NCBI GenBank assembly: GCA_030123545.1
Contig: CP126124.1
Location: 930,001-994,000, forward strand
Source: Burkholderiaceae bacterium
GTDB lineage: Bacteria; Pseudomonadota; Gammaproteobacteria; Burkholderiales; Burkholderiaceae_C
DNA length: 64,000 nt
Direction: 5' to 3'
Every line of letters starts with the position of its first letter. Positions within the stretch are counted from its first letter, which is position 1. Below, piece by piece: positions 37,558 to 46,585 of the stretch. Both the position numbers and the translations under genes were made by a program. The notes beneath the pieces were generated by a model that had not been told where the DNA came from, made no database searches, and saw nothing but the letters and a program-made list of their open reading frames with translations.

Positions 37558-39131
37558 CCCGGATATTTCACCAATAGTGGGTCGGCAGCCTCGTGCGTGA
37601 GCGCGTTGACATTGGTATCTGACGCCAATTTCAACCGAGGACTGCCGATGCCAAAGTGTACCGATGGGACGATGGATTTGGGGCGCGTGGGCCGGCGCAT
37701 CATCGAGGCCAACTTCGAAGGCGGTGACATTGGCTCGGACGGTGGAGTTTTGCTGCTGCGACGCGTCGATGAGCGCATTGGTTTGAGCCGATCTGCCGCA
37801 GCCGTGCTCAGCGACCCACGCGATCCGGGGCGCATCACGCATGGCCTGCGCGAGCTGCTGGCGCAGCGCGTCTACGGGTTGTGCTGCGGCTACGAAGACC
37901 TCAACGACCACGACATGCTGCGCTCGGACCTGCTGATGCAGACCGCCGTAGGCCGGGTCGATGCACTGGCCTCCTCGCCCACACTGTGCCGCCTGGAGAG
38001 CCGGGCCACACGCGCGCAGGCGCTGGCCCTGCATGGCGTACTGATCGAGCAGTTCATCGCCAGCCACCGGAGCGCGCCCGCGGAACTGGTGCTGGACATC
38101 GACGCCTCGGATGTGCCCTTGCACGGCAGCCAGGAGAGTTGCGAGTTCCACGCCTACTACGACCACCACTGCTATCTGCCGCTGTACGTGTTCTGCGGCC
38201 AGGCCATGCTCGCTTGCGTCTTGCGGCGCAGCCGCATCGACGGGGCGAAGAACGCCGCGGCCGTCATCAAGCTGATCGTTGCGCGACTTCGCCGCGCGTG
38301 GCCCCAGGTGCGCATCATCGTGCGCGGTGACTCGGGGTTCTGCCGCCAGCGCCTGTTGCGCTGGTGCGAGCGCTCGGGCGTGAGCTACATCGTAGGTCTG
38401 GCGCGCAACGCGCGGCTGCAGGCCATCGTGCAGTACGCCGAGGCGATGCTGGCCGACGAATACGAACGCACGGGCGCCAAGCAGCGCCTGATCGGCGAGT
38501 TCGTCTACGCAGCCGATAGCTGGGACATCGAGCGGCGCGTGATCACGCGGCTGGAGTACGGTGCCCAAGGCAACAACCCGCGCTTCGTGGTGACCAACCT
38601 CCAAGGCGACGCCGTCCAGCTGTATGAGCGGCTGTACTGCCAGCGCGGCGAGGCGGAGAACCGCATCAAGGAGGCCCAGCTCGACCTGTTCGGCACCCGG
38701 GCCAGTTGCCAGCGCTTCGCGGCCAACCAGCTTCGCTTGTTGCTGGCGGCGCTGGCCTACACGCTGATGCAGCGGCTGCGCGATCTGGCGCTCAAGAACA
38801 CCGAGTTGGAGCGCGCCGCCGCGGCCACGATCCGCGTGCGACTGCTCAAGATCGGCGCGGCCATCGTGCGCAACACACGCCGTGTGCGCGTGTTGCTGGC
38901 TTCGCACCACCCGATGCGCAGCATCTTCCTCAGCGCCGCACAGGCCCTGGCCCCCTGAACCTCATCCAGTGCTGTCCCCGGCACACTGACAAACAACGGG
39001 GGAAAGGGGGTGCTGCGCCCCGAAACAGCCAACAACCCCATCCAGTAGCTCGCATCGGCCCAAAGGGCCGCGCTCAATGCCCGCCAGCACGCCCGGTCAA
39101 CAGCCATCGGCTTGCTGATGAAATATCCGGG
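37558..39131 (+). mobile_element. IS1380-family insertion sequence, copy 1
   Basis: 1574 bp. The ends are perfect 13-bp inverted repeats (CCCGGATATTTCA at the left, its complement at the right). CTAG lies directly on both sides (37554-37557 and 39132-39135), the 4-bp target duplication expected for the family. One transposase gene is inside. The non-coding 3' part (about 38959-39131) holds no gene. Copy 2 at 50880-52453 has the same length, ends and protein. Confidence 0.95.
37648..38958 (+). CDS. IS1380-family DDE transposase (copy 1)
   Basis: Catalyses transposition of the element. I prefer ATG 37648 (MPKCTDGTMDLGR), which follows GAGG; a GTG at 37597 would add 17 residues. 436 residues from the ATG. 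VLDIDASDVPLHG carries the first Asp, IIVRGDSGFCRQRLL the second, and the RGEAENRIKE block the Glu of the DDE triad. Full-length with no frameshift, so probably active. Confidence 0.93.
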   Translation: MPKCTDGTMDLGRVGRRIIEANFEGGDIGSDGGVLLLRRVDERIGLSRSAAAVLSDPRDPGRITHGLRELLAQRVYGLCCGYEDLNDHDMLRSDLLMQTAVGRVDALASSPTLCRLESRATRAQALALHGVLIEQFIASHRSAPAELVLDIDASDVPLHGSQESCEFHAYYDHHCYLPLYVFCGQAMLACVLRRSRIDGAKNAAAVIKLIVARLRRAWPQVRIIVRGDSGFCRQRLLRWCERSGVSYIVGLARNARLQAIVQYAEAMLADEYERTGAKQRLIGEFVYAADSWDIERRVITRLEYGAQGNNPRFVVTNLQGDAVQLYERLYCQRGEAENRIKEAQLDLFGTRASCQRFAANQLRLLLAALAYTLMQRLRDLALKNTELERAAAATIRVRLLKIGAAIVRNTRRVRVLLASHHPMRSIFLSAAQALAP

Positions 39132-39184
39132 CTAGCGGCCGGCCCGTCGTGGCTGCGGCGCCGGCCTGGATCAGGGCATACCAG

Positions 39185-39217
39185 AAAAAAATGCCCGCTG
39201 CCTTGCGGACAGCGGGC
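39185..39217 (-). terminator. terminator of the histone-like gene
   Basis: On the - strand, CCCGCTG and CAGCGGG (7-bp stem; 39194-39200 with 39210-39216 on +) are followed by a T run (A run at 39185-39191 on +). It lies 42 bases after the stop at 39259. Confidence 0.88.
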
Positions 39218-39258
39218 CTGGATAGCGGGTGGTCCCGCTTGGAACTAGTTCGAATCCG

Positions 39259-39660
39259 TCAGGGCTTGCTGGCCGTCGGAAACGGCCATGCTGCCTGCGG
39301 ATTCAGCGTGGTCTGCGCTGCCGGGGCCGGCGCAGCAACCGTTCTGCGCGCGGGCGCTTTCGCCTTTTTCGCGGCGGGCTTCTTCGCGGCCTTTTTCGCG
39401 GCCGGACGCTTTGCCGCGGCCTTCTTGGCCGGCGCTTTCTTCGCGGCCTTCTTCGCGGCCGGGCGCTTCGCTGCCGCCTTTTTCGCGGCCGGGCGCTTCG
39501 CTGCCGCCTTTTTCGCGGCCGGGCGCTTCGCTGCCGCCTTTTTCGCGGCCGGGCGCTTCGCAGCGGCCTTCTTCGCGGCCGGGCGCTTTGCCGCCGCTTT
39601 CTTCGCGGCTGGGCGCTTCGCTGCCGCCTTCTTCGCGGCTGGTTTCTTCGCAGTTGCCAT
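39259..39660 (-). CDS. histone H1-like Lys/Ala/Pro-repeat DNA-binding protein
   Basis: 133 residues from ATG 39660, which has AAGGAG at good spacing; another ATG lies 3 bases upstream. The protein is almost all Lys, Ala, Arg and Pro, with the 10-residue unit AAAKRPAAKK repeated about seven times, then a short Ala/Thr/Pro tail. This resembles HctB/AlgP/H1-like proteins that bind and compact DNA without a fold. The coding DNA has near-perfect 30-bp tandem repeats (about 39400-39640), so copy number could vary. It has its own terminator. Confidence 0.85.
   Translation of the reverse strand: MATAKKPAAKKAAAKRPAAKKAAAKRPAAKKAAAKRPAAKKAAAKRPAAKKAAAKRPAAKKAAAKRPAAKKAAKKAPAKKAAAKRPAAKKAAKKPAAKKAKAPARRTVAAPAPAAQTTLNPQAAWPFPTASKP
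39400..39640. repeat. 30-bp tandem repeats in the histone-like gene
   Basis: A 30-base unit (core GCGGCCGGGCGCTTCGCTGC) repeats head to tail; three copies around 39464-39553 are identical, and the outer ones differ by a few bases. Confidence 0.85.
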
Positions 39661-39840
39661 CATTTTCTCCTTGATCAAGTTACAAAGAGCACTTCATGCC
39701 TGTTGTTCAGCACGAAGCGATCCATGGTGTTGGGCACGATGCCCAGCGCCATGAACAAGGTAGCACGGGCTGCCGCTGCCCTCTGGGTTGCGGTCGACAG
39801 TTCGTGCGATTCGGAAACTCATGTCTGCTATGCCCGCGAA

Positions 39841-41067
39841 TCAATCCCAGGAGAGTGCGCCGCCCGACTGGTACTCGATGACGCGGGTTTCGAAGAAGTT
39901 GCGTTCCTTCTTCAGGTCGATCATTTCACTCATCCACGGAAACGGATTGATCTCGTTCGGGAACAGTTCACCCAGTCCGATCTGCGTCGCGCGCCGGTTC
40001 GCGATGTAGCGCAGATAGCCCTTGAACATCGATGCGTTCATGCCGAGCACGCCGCGCGGCATCGTGTCCTCGGCGTAGCGGTATTCGAGTCCGACCGCGC
40101 GCTCGAACAGCGCCCGGATTTCGGCCTTGAACGCGGCGGTCCACAGCTGCGGGTTCTCCAGCTTGAGCTGGTTGATCAGGTCGATGCCGAAATTGCAGTG
40201 CATCGATTCGTCGCGCAGGATGTACTGGTATTGCTCGGCCGCGCCCGTCATCTTGTTCTGGCGGCCCAAAGCGAGAATCTGCGTGAAGCCGACATAGAAG
40301 AACAGTCCTTCCATCAGGCAGGCGAACACGATCAGCGACTTGAGCAACTTCTGGTCGGCCTCGGGCGTTCCGGTACGAAACGCCGGATCCATGATTGCCT
40401 CGATGAACGGGAGCAGGAATTCGTCCTTGTCGCGGATCGACTGGATTTCGTTGTAGGCGTTGAAGATCTCGCCTTCGTCGAGGCCGAGCGACTCGACGAT
40501 GTACTGGTATGCGTGGGTGTGGATTGCCTCCTCGAACGCCTGGCGCAGCAGGAACTGGCGGCATTCGGGCGCGGTGATGTGCCGGTAGGTGCCAAGCACG
40601 ATGTTGTTGGCAGCCAGCGAATCGGCGGTCACGAAAAAGCCGAGATTGCGCTTCACGATGCGGCGCTCGTCCTCGGTCAGACCGTTTGGGTCCTTCCACA
40701 GTGCGATGTCGCGGTTCATGTTGATTTCCTGCGGCATCCAATGGTTCGCGCAGGTGGCGAGGTATTTCTCCCACGCCCACTTGTACTTGAACGGAACCAG
40801 CTGGTTCACATCGGTCTGGCCGTTGATGATCCGCTTGTCCGACACGTTGATGCGGCGGCGCTCGACGCCCGCGGCCGCAGCGTCCGGCGTTTCGATGGTC
40901 GCTTTCGGGGCGATGCGCAACACAGCATCGGAAAGGACGCGCAGCGACGGCTGCGGACGCGCGCCGGCGGCGGGGGGAGCCAGAGGGGAAAGTGCCTGCG
41001 CGCCGTGTGCAGCGCCTGGCGCCATGGCGGACAGCGCGGGCTTGACTTCTTCGTCCCAGGTCAACAT
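39841..41067 (-). CDS. nrdB: NrdB, class Ia ribonucleotide reductase small subunit
   Basis: Houses the di-iron tyrosyl radical for deoxynucleotide synthesis. ATG 41067 (MLTWDEEVKP) gives 408 residues; a TTG 18 bases upstream is less likely. EEAIHTHAY shows iron ligands Glu180 and His183 and the radical Tyr187 at the E. coli spacing, and RDESMHCNFG holds more ligands. About 65 Ala/Pro-rich residues at the N-terminus precede the conserved fold. It lies 120 bases after nrdA on the same strand and is probably controlled with it. Confidence 0.96.
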   Translation of the reverse strand: MLTWDEEVKPALSAMAPGAAHGAQALSPLAPPAAGARPQPSLRVLSDAVLRIAPKATIETPDAAAAGVERRRINVSDKRIINGQTDVNQLVPFKYKWAWEKYLATCANHWMPQEINMNRDIALWKDPNGLTEDERRIVKRNLGFFVTADSLAANNIVLGTYRHITAPECRQFLLRQAFEEAIHTHAYQYIVESLGLDEGEIFNAYNEIQSIRDKDEFLLPFIEAIMDPAFRTGTPEADQKLLKSLIVFACLMEGLFFYVGFTQILALGRQNKMTGAAEQYQYILRDESMHCNFGIDLINQLKLENPQLWTAAFKAEIRALFERAVGLEYRYAEDTMPRGVLGMNASMFKGYLRYIANRRATQIGLGELFPNEINPFPWMSEMIDLKKERNFFETRVIEYQSGGALSWD

Positions 41068-41089
41068 AGTTTTTCCAATGCTCAAATTA

Positions 41090-41106
41090 TGATAGCGGCC
41101 CTATCA
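41090..41106. repeat. palindrome in the nrdA-nrdB gap
   Basis: TGATAG and CTATCA flank CGGCC, in the AT-rich leader of nrdB. It could be a hairpin or a variant of the mini-palindrome family. Confidence 0.4.
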
Positions 41107-41187
41107 ATTGAAAAGCGTTCGATCACTTCGCGGCGATGCGTTGTTGCGTGATCGCATCGCAAGCATCGATCGCGAACGACGCGAAGT

Positions 41188-44130
41188 TCACTGACACGCT
41201 TCGCAACCCGGGTCGTCGACCCCGCAGAATTTCACGTCGGTGGCCGGCGCACTGTCGAGTTGCGCGCGCGCCGCGGCGGCGGCCGCATCGAGCGCGCTCA
41301 TCGCGCCGTCGGCCGCGTCCGTCGTGATCGATGACACCGCGTTGAGCCGGCCCGCCTTGATCGTCGACTTCTCCGCATGCGTCGCGCTCAGCGTGCGCAG
41401 GTAGTAGGTGGTCTTGATGCCGCGCAGCCAGGCCAGCTTGTAGGTGTCGTCGAGCTTCTTGCCTGAGGCACCGGCCATGTAGATGTTCAGGCTCTGCGCC
41501 TGGTCGATCCATTTCTGGCGTCTGGCGGCGGCTTCGACCAGCCAGCGCGGCTCGACCTCGAACGCGGTCGCGTACAGCGCCTTGATGTCCTGCGGCACCC
41601 GGTCGATCGCCTTCAGCGAACCGTCGAAGTGTTTCAGGTCCATCACCATCACGTCGTCCCACAGGTCCAGGCGCTTCAGGTCGCGCACCAGGTAGTGATT
41701 GATGACGGTGAACTCGCCCGACAGGTTCGACTTGACCGACAGGTTGCCGAAGCAGGGCTCGATCGATGCGTCCACGCCGATGATGTTGGAAATCGTCGCG
41801 GTCGGCGCGATCGCCACGCAGTTGGAGTTGCGCATGCCGTCCGCGGCGATCTTGCGGCGCAGCGCGTCCCAGTCCAGCGAGCTGGAGCGGTCGACCTCGA
41901 CATAGCCCCCGCGCGCCGCTTCCAGCAGCCCCAGTGTGTCGAGCGGCAGCACGCCGCGGTCCCACAGTGAGCCCTTGTAGCTTGAATAGCGGCCGCGCTC
42001 GGCGGCCAGATCGGTCGACGCCCAGTACGCGTGGTAGCAGATCGCTTCCATCGACCGGTCGGCAAATTCGACCGCGGCATCGGACGCATACGGGATGCGC
42101 AGCTCGTACAGCGCGTCCTGGAACCCCATCAGCCCCAGCCCGACCGGGCGATGGCGCAGGTTCGAGTCGCGTGCCTTCTTCACCGCGTAGTAGTTGATGT
42201 CGATCACGTTGTCGAGCATGCGCATCGCGGTCGCGACGGTCTTCTTCAGCTTCCCGTGGTCGAGCACCTTGCCGGCGCCCTCCGCGCCGTCGGTCAGGTG
42301 GTTGAGCAGGTTCACCGAGCCGAGATTGCAGACCGCGGTCTCGGCGTCGCTGGTGTTCAGCGTGATCTCGGTGCACAGGTTCGACGAATGCACCACGCCC
42401 GCGTGCTGCTGCGGGGAGCGCACGTTGCAGGCATCCTTGAACGTGATCCACGGATGGCCGGTCTCGAACAGCATGGTCAGCATCTTGCGCCACAGGTCGA
42501 CCGCCTGGATCGTGCGTGTCGGCTTGATCTCGCCACGCGCCGCGCGCTCTTCGTAGGCGACGTAGGCGCGCTCGAAATCCGCACCGAACTTGTCGTGCAG
42601 GTCGGGTACGCAGTTCGGCGAGAACAGCGTCCACGGACCGTTTTCCATCACCCGGCGCATGAACAGGTCCGGCACCCAGTTCGCGGTGTTCATGTCGTGC
42701 GTGCGGCGCCGGTCGTCACCGGTGTTCTTGCGCAGCTCGAGGAACTCCTCGATGTCCAGGTGCCAGCTCTCCAGGTAGGTGCAGACCGCGCCCTTGCGCT
42801 TGCCGCCCTGGTTCACCGCTACCGCCGTGTCGTTGACCACCTTCAGGAACGGCACCACGCCCTGCGATTCGCCGTTTGTGCCCTTGATGTACGAGCCTAA
42901 AGCGCGCACCCGCGTCCAGTCGTTGCCGAGGCCGCCGGCGAACTTCGACAGCAGCGCGTTCTCCTTGATCGACTCGTAGATGCCGTCCAGATCGTCGGGC
43001 ACGGTGGTCAGATAGCAGGACGAGAGCTGCGAGCGCAGCGTGCCGCTGTTGAACAGGGTCGGCGTGCTGCTCATGAAGTCGAACGACGACAGCACCTCGT
43101 AGAACTCGATCGCGCGGGCTTCGCGGTCGATCTCGTTCAGCGCCAGGCCCATCGCCACCCGCATGAAGAACACCTGCGGCAGCTCGATCCGGGTCTTCTT
43201 CACGTGCAGGAAATAGCGGTCGTACAGGGTCTGTAGCCCGAGGTAGTCGAACTTCAGGTCGCGCTCGGGCCGGAGGGCCGCGCCGAGCCGCTGCAGGTCG
43301 AACTGCAGCAGCCGCTCGTCGAGCAACTCGGCCTCGACGCCGCGGCGGATGCAGCGCGGAAAGTAGTCGGCGTACTGCTGCGCGAGATCGGAGGCGGCAG
43401 CCTGCGCGCCCAGCACCTCGCGCGCCATCGTGTGCAGCAGCAGCCGCGCGGTCGCATAGGTGTAGTCGGGGTCCTTCTCGATCAGCGTGCGCGCGGCCAG
43501 GATCGCCGCCTTGTACACCTCGTCCATCGGCACGCCGTCATACAGATTGCGCATGGTCTCGGCGACGATGGGCTCGGGCTGCACGTCTTGCCCTAAGCCG
43601 GCGCAGGCGGATTCGATCAGCTTCGTCAGCCGCTGCGGGTCGAGCGGCACGCGTTCGCCGTCTTCCACCACATGCAGCACGGTTGCCTGCGGCGCGGCCT
43701 CGGCCGCATGACGCGCGCGCTCCTGCGCGCGCCGCTCGCGATACAGCACATAGGCGCGGGCGACCTCGTGGTGGCCGCCGCGCATCAGGCCGAGCTCGAC
43801 CTGGTCCTGCACGTCCTCGATATGGAAGGTACCGCCGCCCGGACGAGAGCGCATCAGCGCGCGCGTCACGGCCTGGGTCAGGCCGTCGACCAGTTCGCGC
43901 ACGCTGGCCGACGCCGCGCCCTGCGTGCCGTGCACCGCCAGAAACGCCTTCATCATCGCGATCGCGATCTTGCTCGGCTCGAACGGCACCACGGCGCCGT
44001 TGCGGCGGATGATCTGATAGTGCGCGAGCGGTCCGCCGTCGGCCTGGGCGGCTGCGCCTTCGGGGCGGTGCGCGGCAGCACGCAGGTCGCTGCCGGGATG
44101 GGGGGTAGAGAGGGTCGAAGTCGATTGCAT
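41188..44130 (-). CDS. nrdA: NrdA, class Ia ribonucleotide reductase large subunit
   Basis: Catalytic subunit reducing ribonucleoside diphosphates. 980 residues, long because there are two N-terminal ATP-cone domains (about 36-135 and 150-245), the allosteric activity regulators; E. coli NrdA has one. The barrel domain has SSCYLTTVPDD and NLCTEITLNTSDAETAVCNLGS with active-site cysteines. The C-terminal redox pair is Cys976 and Cys979 (DPGCEACQ). Two NrdR boxes overlap the promoter upstream. Confidence 0.97.
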   Translation of the reverse strand: MQSTSTLSTPHPGSDLRAAAHRPEGAAAQADGGPLAHYQIIRRNGAVVPFEPSKIAIAMMKAFLAVHGTQGAASASVRELVDGLTQAVTRALMRSRPGGGTFHIEDVQDQVELGLMRGGHHEVARAYVLYRERRAQERARHAAEAAPQATVLHVVEDGERVPLDPQRLTKLIESACAGLGQDVQPEPIVAETMRNLYDGVPMDEVYKAAILAARTLIEKDPDYTYATARLLLHTMAREVLGAQAAASDLAQQYADYFPRCIRRGVEAELLDERLLQFDLQRLGAALRPERDLKFDYLGLQTLYDRYFLHVKKTRIELPQVFFMRVAMGLALNEIDREARAIEFYEVLSSFDFMSSTPTLFNSGTLRSQLSSCYLTTVPDDLDGIYESIKENALLSKFAGGLGNDWTRVRALGSYIKGTNGESQGVVPFLKVVNDTAVAVNQGGKRKGAVCTYLESWHLDIEEFLELRKNTGDDRRRTHDMNTANWVPDLFMRRVMENGPWTLFSPNCVPDLHDKFGADFERAYVAYEERAARGEIKPTRTIQAVDLWRKMLTMLFETGHPWITFKDACNVRSPQQHAGVVHSSNLCTEITLNTSDAETAVCNLGSVNLLNHLTDGAEGAGKVLDHGKLKKTVATAMRMLDNVIDINYYAVKKARDSNLRHRPVGLGLMGFQDALYELRIPYASDAAVEFADRSMEAICYHAYWASTDLAAERGRYSSYKGSLWDRGVLPLDTLGLLEAARGGYVEVDRSSSLDWDALRRKIAADGMRNSNCVAIAPTATISNIIGVDASIEPCFGNLSVKSNLSGEFTVINHYLVRDLKRLDLWDDVMVMDLKHFDGSLKAIDRVPQDIKALYATAFEVEPRWLVEAAARRQKWIDQAQSLNIYMAGASGKKLDDTYKLAWLRGIKTTYYLRTLSATHAEKSTIKAGRLNAVSSITTDAADGAMSALDAAAAAARAQLDSAPATDVKFCGVDDPGCEACQ

Positions 44131-44229
44131 GGTTTCCTCGTCGTACGCAACTTTTTCGTTGGAGGGCGGGTCCGCCTCGGATGGGGGCCGCGCTTCGGTG
44201 TGGGTGGGCCGATGTGCCTCGGCTTGCGG

Positions 44230-44276
44230 ACACTATATCTAGTGTCATCTGTCGGCACAAGCACTACCTATAGTGT
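44230..44276 (-). promoter_or_regulatory. nrdA promoter with two NrdR boxes
   Basis: Two 16-bp boxes: ACACTATATCTAGTGT (44230-44245) and GCACTACCTATAGTGT (44261-44276). Their starts are 31 bp apart, three helical turns, as known for the NrdR repressor. On the - strand, TTGTGC (44255-44260) and TATAGT (44232-44237) are 17 bases apart, so the first box covers the -10 and the second lies just upstream of the -35. Confidence 0.9.
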
Positions 44277-44523
44277 ATCGCGCGCCCGGCGCGCGTCGTC
44301 GTCGGCGTGCTTCGGCCGGTCGCCTTTGCCACTTGTCGGAGCGCGTGCGGCCGCAGCGCCGCATCAGGCTTGGCCTGCTCGGGGATGTGCGGCGGCGGAT
44401 CGAGCCAACACGCGCACTGCAGCGATCTTTTGCCCCGAGCGCCGCGTCCCTGCTTGATGCAGGCGGAGCGCTGCTGCTCCTGCGACGACGTGGTTCAGGC
44501 GCGCGGACCAAATCTGGAGAGGA
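44277..44523. other. gap between nrdA promoter and ampD end, no gene seen
   Basis: GC-rich, no convincing ORF with a ribosome site, no RNA gene recognised. Open frames across it do not resemble a protein family. Confidence 0.5.
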
Positions 44524-45144
44524 TTAACCGGCCGCCGAAGACAGCACGCCTGCGGGAAAACACCGAGGCGGCCAGCCCACGGAGCGTTGCAAAAGCGCCC
44601 AGTCGAAGCCGCTGCCCGGATCGTGCTTGCGGCCCGGCGCGACATGCTCGTGGCCGGCGACATGAGCGATCGGGTAGCGCTGCGCGATCGCCGCGCACAG
44701 GCCGGCCAGCGTGTCGTATTGCGGCGACTCGAACGGATCGTCCTCGAGCCCCTCGAGCTCGATGCCGATCGAGTCGTCGTTGCAGTCGGCGCGGCCGCGG
44801 TACTGCGAGCTGCCAGCGTGCCAGGCCCGTTCGTCGCAATCGACGAACTGCCACAATGCGCCGTCGCGGCGGATGTAGAAATGGGCCGATACCTCGATGC
44901 CGCGGATCGACTCGAAGTACGGGTCGGCGTCCCAATCGAGCGTGTTCGTGAACAGCGCCTGCACCTCGTCACCGCCGTACCGGCCCGGCGGCAGGCTGAT
45001 CGAGTGCAGCACGACCAGGTCGATCAACGCGCCCGCGGGACGCCGGCCCGCATTGGGCGAACGCAGCGCGCGCGCGAACCGGTACCAGCCGCCGCGCCAA
45101 AGCGCGTCGGCGCGAGGCGGCTCAGGCGCCGTCGTCGCGGGCAT
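44524..45144 (-). CDS. ampD: AmpD, 1,6-anhydro-MurNAc-L-alanine amidase
   Basis: Cytoplasmic zinc amidase that cleaves recycled anhydro-muropeptides, feeding Mpl and lowering AmpC inducers. 206 residues; family about 180-190. VVLHSIS with zinc His47, NDDSIGIELEG, and the C-terminal VAGHEHVAPGRKHDPG with the other zinc ligands and catalytic residues are visible. The start overlaps pilR by 23 bases. The last 12 or so residues (FPAGVLSSAAG) look unconserved. Confidence 0.95.
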   Translation of the reverse strand: MPATTAPEPPRADALWRGGWYRFARALRSPNAGRRPAGALIDLVVLHSISLPPGRYGGDEVQALFTNTLDWDADPYFESIRGIEVSAHFYIRRDGALWQFVDCDERAWHAGSSQYRGRADCNDDSIGIELEGLEDDPFESPQYDTLAGLCAAIAQRYPIAHVAGHEHVAPGRKHDPGSGFDWALLQRSVGWPPRCFPAGVLSSAAG

Positions 45145-46567
45145 CGTCGTCCTGCGGCACGGTGATGTTGAGCCGGGCGATCCGGTAGCGGATCTGGCGC
45201 AGGTTCAGCCCGAGCCGAGCCGCGGCCCGGTTGAAGCCAGCCTCGGTCAGCGTGCGCAACAGCACCTCGCGTTCCTGCTGGTCCAGGTAGCTCTGCAGGT
45301 CGCTCGGCACCTCGGCCGGGCCCGACGCCGTGGCGGGCGCGGACGCAGGCGGCGCGCCTTCGTCCAGTTGCAGCTCATCGCCATCGCTCAAGGCGACGGC
45401 GCGGTGCAGCAGGTTCTCCAGCTCACGCACATTGCCGTCGAGCGGGTGCGCGGACAGCTGCGCGAGCACCTCGGTCGACAGCGGCGGCGCCGGCATGCCC
45501 GATTCCTGCGCGATCTTCGCCAGCAGCGCTTCGCACAGCGCCGGCAGGTCGTCGCGGCGTTCGCGCAGCGCAGGCACCGCGATCTCGATCACGTTCAACC
45601 GGTAGTACAGATCCTGGCGGAAGCGCCCGGCGGCGACGTCGGCGGCGAGGTCCTTGTGCGTCGCGCTGACGATGCGCGCGTCGACCGCGTCTTCCTGGGT
45701 CGAACCAAGCGCGCGCACGCTGCGCTCCTGGATCGCGCGCAGCAGCTTGGACTGCATCGCCAGCGGCAGGTCGCCGATTTCGTCGAGAAACAGCGTGCCG
45801 CCGCGCGCCGCCTGGAAGTAGCCGTCGCGGTCCTGCGCCGCGCCGGTATACGAACCCTTCTTCGCGCCGAAGAACTCGGCTTCGAGCAGGTTCTCGGGGA
45901 TCGCGCCGCAGTTCACCGCGACGAACGGTCCGTCGGCGCGATGGCTGCAGCCATGGATCGCACGCGCGACCAACTCCTTGCCGGTGCCGGATTCGCCGCG
46001 CACCAGCACCGGCGCCATGCTGCGCGCGATCTTGACGATCCGCTCCTTGACCCGGCGCATCACCTCGGAGTCGCCGACGAGACGCTGCAGCGCCGCCGGC
46101 TCGCCATTGCGCGCCTGCGCGGGCGCCGCATCGCCGGTGCGCGCGGCAGCGGTGCGGTGCGCACCGCGCGCGGCCGGCGCCTGGTCGTGGATCGCCGATG
46201 CGACCACGGTGCGAAACTGCTTGAGGTCGACCGGCTTGGTCAGGTAGTCGAACGCGCCGGCCTTCAGCGCCTCGACCGCGTTTTCGGCGGAGCCATACGC
46301 GGTCATCACGATGCAGCGCTCGGGCCGCGCGCCGGCCTGCAGATCCAGCAGCAGTTGCATGCCGCGGCCATCGGGCAGGCGCATGTCGGTGATCACCACG
46401 TCGAACGGCCCCTGCGCGAGCAGCTGCCGCGCCTCGGACAGCGTGGCCGCCGCGTCGACCTGATGGCCCTCGCGCGACAGCGTGAGCTCGTACAGCGCGC
46501 GCAGGTCGGGCTCGTCGTCGACGACCAGGACCCGCGCCGAGGAGGAGGGCGAACCGGAGACAGCCAT
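45122..46567 (-). CDS. pilR: PilR-like sigma54-dependent response regulator
   Basis: 481 residues: receiver domain (about 12-125, phosphorylated Asp61, conserved Lys111), AAA+ domain (Walker A GESGTGKE at 191-198), and a C-terminal Fis-type helix-turn-helix. The sigma54-contact loop reads GSYTGA (about 238-243) rather than GAFTGA. It sits after a PilS-like kinase and by context controls type IV pilin transcription in the cytoplasm. It overlaps ampD. Confidence 0.9.
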   Translation of the reverse strand: MAVSGSPSSSARVLVVDDEPDLRALYELTLSREGHQVDAAATLSEARQLLAQGPFDVVITDMRLPDGRGMQLLLDLQAGARPERCIVMTAYGSAENAVEALKAGAFDYLTKPVDLKQFRTVVASAIHDQAPAARGAHRTAAARTGDAAPAQARNGEPAALQRLVGDSEVMRRVKERIVKIARSMAPVLVRGESGTGKELVARAIHGCSHRADGPFVAVNCGAIPENLLEAEFFGAKKGSYTGAAQDRDGYFQAARGGTLFLDEIGDLPLAMQSKLLRAIQERSVRALGSTQEDAVDARIVSATHKDLAADVAAGRFRQDLYYRLNVIEIAVPALRERRDDLPALCEALLAKIAQESGMPAPPLSTEVLAQLSAHPLDGNVRELENLLHRAVALSDGDELQLDEGAPPASAPATASGPAEVPSDLQSYLDQQEREVLLRTLTEAGFNRAAARLGLNLRQIRYRIARLNITVPQDDDARDDGA

Positions 46568-46585
46568 GATTACGGTTGCATTGTG

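Noticed and set aside
39400..39640. Regular 30-bp repeats as a CRISPR array
   Set aside because: The repeats are contiguous with no spacers and encode Lys/Ala/Pro units of a histone-like protein.
44245..44511. Small - strand ORFs upstream of nrdA
   Set aside because: They overlap the NrdR boxes and promoter, are Arg/Ser/Pro-rich and have no ribosome site.
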